From Brevinematales bacterium (lineage in GTDB: Bacteria > Spirochaetota > Brevinematia > Brevinematales > JAOACQ01), in contig JAGVOW010000108.1 of assembly GCA_020052515.1 (NCBI GenBank), forward strand, positions 1 to 44,269: a stretch of DNA of 44,269 bases, given 5' to 3'. Positions 39,993 through 44,269 of the stretch are shown in pieces. The position numbers and the translations under genes were made by a program. Numbering within the stretch: the first letter of the stretch is position 1; each line of letters starts with the position of its first letter. A model generated the notes under the pieces. The model ran no database searches. It saw only the letters and a list, made by a program, of their open reading frames with translations, and was not told the DNA's origin.

Positions 39993-41711
39993 ATGGATTT
40001 TAAGTCCATTTCTTACGAAGTTTTATTTCACCAGGCAAACTTTGCGACTGCTATTGTTGATAGCGAAGGGAAAATTCTGGAAAGAAATGTTTATTTTCAG
40101 AAGGTTTTCCCGGAAAATTTTTCCGATTTAAAAGAATACATCCCTGCAGATTTGCATTTTGCTTTATCAAAATTATTTGCCGAAACTGCCATGGGAGAGA
40201 AAGGGGAGCTCGAGGTTATTAACCGGTTCGGCCAAGAATTTCAGAATAGTTTTCGAATAGAAATCAACCCTTTGAAAGCCGAAGAATCTACAATTTTTTT
40301 AGCGGTCATTTCAGACATTTCACGTTATAAAAAGACTGAAAACATTCTCATTCAAGCTTCCTCTGAATGGCGCCACATTTTTGACTCCATTCTAAATCCA
40401 ATCTGCTTAACCAATTCGCAAGGACAAATTGCCCGTGGGAACACCGCCTTTTCCAGAATGGTCCAGAAAAATTTTTTGGAAATTGTCGGGGAAAATTTTT
40501 TGGATTTATTTCCCGATCTGGCTAATATCCAAAAAGAATTTCTGTCATCCCAGCCAAATTTAAGCTGGATCGAGTACGAATTTAATTGGAATGGCCAGGA
40601 CTACCGAATTACGATTGATCCTTATAATGAGATAGAAAAAGGTGTTGGAATCATATACATCTTCGAAAATATTACTCAGCAGAAAAAAATAGAGAAAGAA
40701 CTTTCCGAAGCTGAGTTCCGGCTTTCTGAAATTATAGATTCCATGGTTAATCCGGTGTATTATAAAAATTCAAAGAATTTATACACCGGCTGCAATCGCG
40801 CTTTCTGCGAATTCCTGGGCTTACCAAGGGAGAAAATCATTAGCTCAAGTACTCAAGACTTAATTTTACCCGAAATTGCCCAGATATACGAAAACAAAGA
40901 CATGGAATTGTTGAAAGATGGCGGCAAACAGGTCTACGAATCCTGCCTCCGCCATGCAGACGGCACCTTTCATGACGTAATGTTTCATAAATCACTTATA
41001 CTCAGCCGGGAAAATTTACCACAAGGCATTGTCGGCGTCATTATTGATATAACCGATCGGAAAAAAGCGGAAATTTTAGTCCGGACAAGCCTTCAGGAAA
41101 AAGAAGTGCTTTTAAAGGAGATTCATCACCGGGTGAAAAACAATCTCAACATCATTAGTTCTCTCTTAAATCTCAAACGCAATGAAGTTAAAAATATAGA
41201 AACGTGGGAAGTACTGTCTGAAAGCATCAGCCGCATCCAATCCATGGCATTGATTCATGAAAGGCTTTACCGGTCAGATGACCTGTCAAACATTAAGATT
41301 AGTGATTATGTTAAGAACCTGAGCTCGGCCCTCCTTTCAAATTATAACATTGAATTTCCTATTGATATTAAAATAGGCTGTGACGATATTTTTCTGGGCA
41401 TCAACCAGATGATCCCTGTCGGATTAATGCTCAATGAAATGATCACCAATTCGATTAAATACGCTTTCAAAGACAAAAAACTTGGCACGATTTCTATAGC
41501 TGTCCTGCAAAGCAGCCCCGCCTGGGTTGAAATTTCTTACTCTGACGATGGGCCGGGAATACCGGGATCAGTCGATCTGGAAAACCCAAAAACCCTGGGG
41601 GTCCAAATAATAAAAGATTTAACGCGGCAATTGGATGGAACGGTAGAATTAGTCCGCGAGAAAGGGGCGTTTTATAAAATCCGCTTCCCCTTTCAGCAAA
41701 ATTCCGCTTAA
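39993..41711 (+). CDS. soluble PAS-domain histidine kinase of the HisKA_2 type
   Basis: 572 aa from ATG 39993, with GGAG six bases upstream. No membrane segments. Three PAS domains are recognisable (about 5-115, 118-230 and 235-355; for example SEIIDSMVNPVYYKNSKN and then HADGTFHDVM). The HisKA_2 helix pair follows with the phospho-accepting histidine in LLKEIHHRVKNNLNIISSLL. The HATPase domain shows the N box (NEMITNSIKYAF) and the G1 box (SDDGPGIPG). The likely role is a cytoplasmic sensor kinase, with ligand unknown. It is followed 11 bp later by a TPR protein gene and then by a response regulator, a complete signalling set. Confidence 0.93.
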   Translation: MDFKSISYEVLFHQANFATAIVDSEGKILERNVYFQKVFPENFSDLKEYIPADLHFALSKLFAETAMGEKGELEVINRFGQEFQNSFRIEINPLKAEESTIFLAVISDISRYKKTENILIQASSEWRHIFDSILNPICLTNSQGQIARGNTAFSRMVQKNFLEIVGENFLDLFPDLANIQKEFLSSQPNLSWIEYEFNWNGQDYRITIDPYNEIEKGVGIIYIFENITQQKKIEKELSEAEFRLSEIIDSMVNPVYYKNSKNLYTGCNRAFCEFLGLPREKIISSSTQDLILPEIAQIYENKDMELLKDGGKQVYESCLRHADGTFHDVMFHKSLILSRENLPQGIVGVIIDITDRKKAEILVRTSLQEKEVLLKEIHHRVKNNLNIISSLLNLKRNEVKNIETWEVLSESISRIQSMALIHERLYRSDDLSNIKISDYVKNLSSALLSNYNIEFPIDIKIGCDDIFLGINQMIPVGLMLNEMITNSIKYAFKDKKLGTISIAVLQSSPAWVEISYSDDGPGIPGSVDLENPKTLGVQIIKDLTRQLDGTVELVREKGAFYKIRFPFQQNSA

Positions 41712-41722
41712 GGTGATTGATT

Positions 41723-43072
41723 ATGGAAGTTTACATTATTATCTTCTTTCTTGTATTCATTGCTCTAAATGTTGTCATATTCGGCAGTAAATGGCTTCTT
41801 TCATTGGTCCATACTGATTTTACATTTGAGAAAATGGAAAAATTATTAAAAGAAAAAAAGTTTCGCGAGGTGGTTGATTTAGGCCTGAAATACATGGGCT
41901 CTCACAGTTCTTCTTTTATCATTGTTTATTATATCGCTCAGTCTTATGAAGGCTTATTCCAGTTCCGGCACGCGATCGAAAGTTATGAAAAAAGCCTGGT
42001 CCTTTTGGCCCAGGAAAACAAAGGAGCTCTTCGGTTAGAAATCTATAACAAACTCGGGGATTTGTACGCCAAAATCCATGACAATGAAAGCGCTATCGGC
42101 TATTTCAATCTGGTTTTACAGGAAAACAGCCGCAACCTGAAGGCGCTTTATCTTTCCGCCAAACTGCTTTTTGAGCTCAAACGCTATCAAAAAGCGCAGG
42201 AACGCCTGGAAACTTATGTCAATTTTAAACCAAAAGAAGTCGCGCCATTGATGCTTCTCGCCAGAATCTATTACGAAACCAAAGAGCACCAGAAATCCAG
42301 CGCCTTACTTGACCGGCTGTTATTATCCGGCGAAGATGCCTTGATCGCCGCGAATGAAGATGCCATTTTACTTCTGGCAAAAAACCACTTCGCGTTAAAA
42401 AACTATGATAAAGCCGTTCCTTACCTGAAAAACCTCTTGAATAAACGCCAGATGATAGATGAAACAATTCCTCTTCTGATACTAAGCTTGATCCACGATA
42501 AAAAAATCAATGAGGCGCAATTAATTTGCCGCGACAATATTGTGCTCATTCCTATGGACAAACGAAGCGAGGCGCTTTATCAAACCGCCCGGGCTCTTTT
42601 TGAAGAGCATGAAATATACGAAGCCGCGAGAACATGGAAACAGGTTTTTGAAATCAACTCAAAGTATTTAGACGTAAAGGATATTATGGCCCGTTTCCAG
42701 ATATTCCTGGACAATCCAATCCTGGAAAATTATTTCACAACAGACGAAGCCCTTTTTATCGATTTTATATCAAAAAGATTTAGCCTGATTGCCGAAAACT
42801 TTGTTTTCAAAGAAAAAGATTTCTGGATAGTGAAAACCAGCCGGGATTTATTTGTATTGTACCGGAAAGCCGATTTAATTTCATCTCACACTCTGGATGA
42901 AATTGACGCCCGTGTTAAGGATTATTTCCAGGTGGGAACCAACATCAGCGTTTATTCCTTGTTTGGGATGGAACAAAACTGTAAGGAGTATTCTTTTTAC
43001 AAAAGAATCGAGGATATATCACTGGAAGCGTTTGTAAACTTTTTTTCAAAGCCAGATAGTTCAGAGGAATAA
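41723..43072 (+). CDS. membrane-anchored TPR protein with conserved C-terminal domain
   Basis: 449 aa from ATG 41723; a TTG at 41717 directly follows the AGGTG ribosome binding site and is not preferred. The N-terminal membrane helix (about 3-25) is followed by several TPRs (YYIAQSYEGLFQFRHAIESYEKS and later ones). The last about 110 residues show the same pattern as in 493-1830: FWIVKTSRDLFVLYRKADL, then a VYSLFGM motif and a final phenylalanine-rich helix. The two proteins are clear paralogues. It sits between the kinase and the response regulator genes, so a role in that pathway is likely but unproven. Confidence 0.88.
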   Translation: MEVYIIIFFLVFIALNVVIFGSKWLLSLVHTDFTFEKMEKLLKEKKFREVVDLGLKYMGSHSSSFIIVYYIAQSYEGLFQFRHAIESYEKSLVLLAQENKGALRLEIYNKLGDLYAKIHDNESAIGYFNLVLQENSRNLKALYLSAKLLFELKRYQKAQERLETYVNFKPKEVAPLMLLARIYYETKEHQKSSALLDRLLLSGEDALIAANEDAILLLAKNHFALKNYDKAVPYLKNLLNKRQMIDETIPLLILSLIHDKKINEAQLICRDNIVLIPMDKRSEALYQTARALFEEHEIYEAARTWKQVFEINSKYLDVKDIMARFQIFLDNPILENYFTTDEALFIDFISKRFSLIAENFVFKEKDFWIVKTSRDLFVLYRKADLISSHTLDEIDARVKDYFQVGTNISVYSLFGMEQNCKEYSFYKRIEDISLEAFVNFFSKPDSSEE

Positions 43073-43089
43073 TTTAAGGGGGAAACCTT

Positions 43090-43824
43090 ATGGAAAAAGA
43101 AAAAATTTTGATCGTCGAAGACGAAATTCTGATTGCCAGAGACACGGAATCAAAATTGAAAAAGATGGGATACATTGTAACCGGTATAGCCGCGTCTCAT
43201 GACGAAGCCATAGCGGCGATCAATCTGAACAAGCCTGATCTCATCCTGATGGATATCCGCATTAAAGGCCAGATGGACGGCATCGATACCGCCCTGGAGG
43301 TTCAGGAAAAATACCGTATACCCGTTGTTTTCCAGACCGCGCATGCCGATGACGCGACAGTGGCGCGCGCGCGGGTTACAGGCTCTTACGGCTACCTGGT
43401 GAAGCCAATTAAGGACACAGAGTTCAAAATCGCCGTCGAGAACGCTTTATACAAAGCCTGTGACCAATCTACACAAGACCTTTCAGCGAAAATCCTAAAA
43501 GCTATTTTAGAAAGCCTGCCTTCAGGCATTCTCGCCGCCGACAGGGATGGTTTCCTGATCTATGCCAATCAAGTGGCCCTCCAGATTCTTGAAATAAACG
43601 AAGCCCCGATGGGCCAGCCTTTAACGGAAGTCTTTCAAAAGACCGAAGTATCCCTCCCCAATTCTTCCGGATCCGAAGCCGCTATACAATCCGCTTCCCG
43701 GCTGAATAAAACCGCTGAAATCGTACTGAAAAACAATAAAAAGATCGAAGTGGCCTACAACGCGTTCGCGATGCTCGGAAAAGATGGGCCTATGGGCATG
43801 GTAATACAATTCGCCCTAAAATAA
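43090..43824 (+). CDS. response regulator with receiver and PAS output domain
   Basis: 244 aa. The receiver domain (about 1-122) has the acidic pocket VEDEI, the phospho-acceptor Asp in LILMDIRIKG, a Thr in VVFQTAHAD and the Lys in YLVKPIKD. The C-terminal part (about 130-244) is a PAS domain (SLPSGILAADRDGFLIYANQVALQIL) rather than a DNA-binding or enzymatic output. It may therefore act by protein interaction or as a phosphorelay/signal integrator. It has a good AAGGGGG ribosome binding site and ends the operon with the HisKA_2 kinase, its expected partner. Confidence 0.93.
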   Translation: MEKEKILIVEDEILIARDTESKLKKMGYIVTGIAASHDEAIAAINLNKPDLILMDIRIKGQMDGIDTALEVQEKYRIPVVFQTAHADDATVARARVTGSYGYLVKPIKDTEFKIAVENALYKACDQSTQDLSAKILKAILESLPSGILAADRDGFLIYANQVALQILEINEAPMGQPLTEVFQKTEVSLPNSSGSEAAIQSASRLNKTAEIVLKNNKKIEVAYNAFAMLGKDGPMGMVIQFALK

Positions 43825-43827
43825 ATA

Positions 43828-43854
43828 GGCGCAAGTTAATTAACCGCGCCTATA
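43828..43854. repeat. palindromic repeat (copy 2 of the mutY-end repeat)
   Basis: GGCGCAAGTTAATTAACCGCGCC plus TATA matches the repeat at 39849-39870 except for a slightly altered left arm. It begins four bases after the response regulator stop codon and precedes the tandem array. No gene is supported between 43825 and 44147. Confidence 0.6.
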
Positions 43855-43919
43855 CCATGAAACACACGAAAAGGCACGAAGGAGTAAAAGAATGGGCTGT
43901 AGAAATGGAAGAACAGGCT

Positions 43920-44108
43920 GTCCGTCCCAATGAAAAGGTCATCCGCCTTGATAAATGGATTGTCCGCCCGCTAGAATGACACCCACGCTTCAAACAATGA
44001 CGTGTCCGCCTCGTAGAACGGATCGTCCGCCTGAAGGAAACGCCTGTCCGCCCGGGCAAATTGGTTGTCCGCCTCATAGAATGGCATGTCCGCCCGGGGA
44101 AAACGGTT
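43920..44108. repeat. nine-unit 21-bp tandem array
   Basis: Nine units of exactly 21 bp, starting at 43920, 43941, 43962 and so on. Most begin with GTCCGCC; GAA or AAA recurs at positions 13-15 of the unit and the remaining bases vary. Units 1, 2 and 4 depart from the GTCCGCC core, to GTCCGTC, ATCCGCC and CCACGCT. The two 21-bp stretches before 43920 keep part of the pattern and may be decayed units. Since 21 bp is seven codons, every frame gives a heptad, such as CPPxxxx or VRLxExx on the plus strand and ADxPFxx on the minus strand. In-frame stops interrupt all of these, so coding is not established. Confidence 0.85.
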
Positions 44109-44147
44109 GAACAGTTGTGATAAAATTATAATTTAAGGAGGTGTAAA

Positions 44148-44269
44148 ATGAGCGGGAAAAGTCATGGAGTAAGCCTGGACAGCTTCCTATTGTCGGCGCA
44201 GATCGCGATCGAGAATACGATCAGCGATACGGAAATCGCCGGGGCAATGGCGAAGTTCGGCTACAGCGC
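44148..44269 (+). CDS. start of a helical protein of unknown function (cut by window edge)
   Basis: Forty codons are visible before the end of the window. A perfect AAGGAGGT (44135-44142) lies five bases before the ATG. The protein begins MSGKSHGVSLDSFLL, then IAIENTISDTEIAGAMAKFGYS, which is amphipathic helix. The codons are markedly richer in G and C (GCG, CTG, TCG, ATC) than in neighbouring genes, so the gene may have been acquired. I do not recognise a named family with confidence. It follows the 21-bp array directly. Confidence 0.7.
   Translation, partial: MSGKSHGVSLDSFLLSAQIAIENTISDTEIAGAMAKFGYS

Noticed and set aside
43850-44077. Minus-strand 75-codon frame across the 21-bp array
   Set aside because: It is open only because the array has a three-fold period. 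There is no ribosome binding site, and the frame runs into the unrelated palindromic repeat.
43920-44108. CRISPR array
   Set aside because: The period is only 21 bp with a 7-bp conserved core and variable 14-bp remainder. No cas genes are seen, so this is a tandem repeat.

Overview
The window is a 44.3 kb piece of an AT-rich bacterial chromosome. The gene content points to a diderm (outer-membrane) bacterium: there are lipoproteins, small outer-membrane barrel-like proteins, a BatB/BatC-type von Willebrand factor A (VWA) protein, many tetratricopeptide repeat (TPR) proteins, and a C-terminal domain like a type IX secretion/FlgD Ig-like domain. The mix (MoxR/DUF58/VWA locus, SpoIIE phosphatase plus STAS, TPR-rich envelope proteins, ThyX, short ThiC) would suit a spirochaete or a related uncultured diderm lineage. 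The sequence alone does not settle the phylum. I see no phage, complete insertion sequence or CRISPR array. Short palindromic repeats are scattered through the intergenic DNA.

Layout. 0.35-8.7 kb: a TPR membrane protein on the minus strand, then a plus-strand signalling/envelope operon (HAMP-SpoIIE phosphatase, two exported proteins of unknown function, and a large protein joining a solute-binding domain to TPRs). 9.0-14.1 kb: a surface-protein cluster of three lipoproteins that share one signal-peptide and anchor type but carry unrelated beta folds (LamG, Kelch propeller, beta-helix). Two of them are each followed by a related barrel protein with an almost identical tail, and each of those two pairs is preceded by a related hairpin-plus-promoter leader. 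14.3-20.4 kb: MoxR ATPase, DUF58 protein and DUF4129-like membrane protein, facing a leucine-rich repeat protein and a fused VWA-TPR protein. 20.4-22.1 kb: a HAMP-GGDEF-EAL protein. 22.4-25.5 kb: a sugar-nucleotidyltransferase, thiD and thiC. 25.6-29.5 kb: two tRNAs, then rpsB-tsf-pyrH-rsmD-tsaB on the minus strand. 29.6-34.1 kb: an aldolase-family enzyme; a minus-strand pair made of a secreted LPP20-like protein and a CHAT (caspase-like) protein; a thioredoxin-fold protein, thyX and a STAS protein. 34.1-38.7 kb: a minus-strand operon (TPR protein, lamin-tail-domain protein, possible barrel) preceded by a membrane-embedded LuxR-type regulator. 38.8-43.8 kb: mutY, then a histidine kinase / TPR protein / response regulator operon. 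43.8-44.3 kb: a palindromic repeat, a 21-bp tandem array and the start of a higher-GC gene cut by the window edge.

How parts may work together. The SpoIIE phosphatase and the STAS protein are the two ends of a partner-switch pathway, but no anti-sigma kinase is visible. Both TPR paralogues with the unusual conserved C-terminal domain (493-1830 and 41723-43072) sit next to signalling genes. Many promoters can be read directly, with TTGxxx boxes, 16-18 bp spacers and a -10 that is often TAAAAT. The observations most worth following are the modular lipoprotein/barrel cassettes, the secreted-protein/CHAT pair, the direct repeat next to the membrane LuxR regulator, and the 21-bp array.
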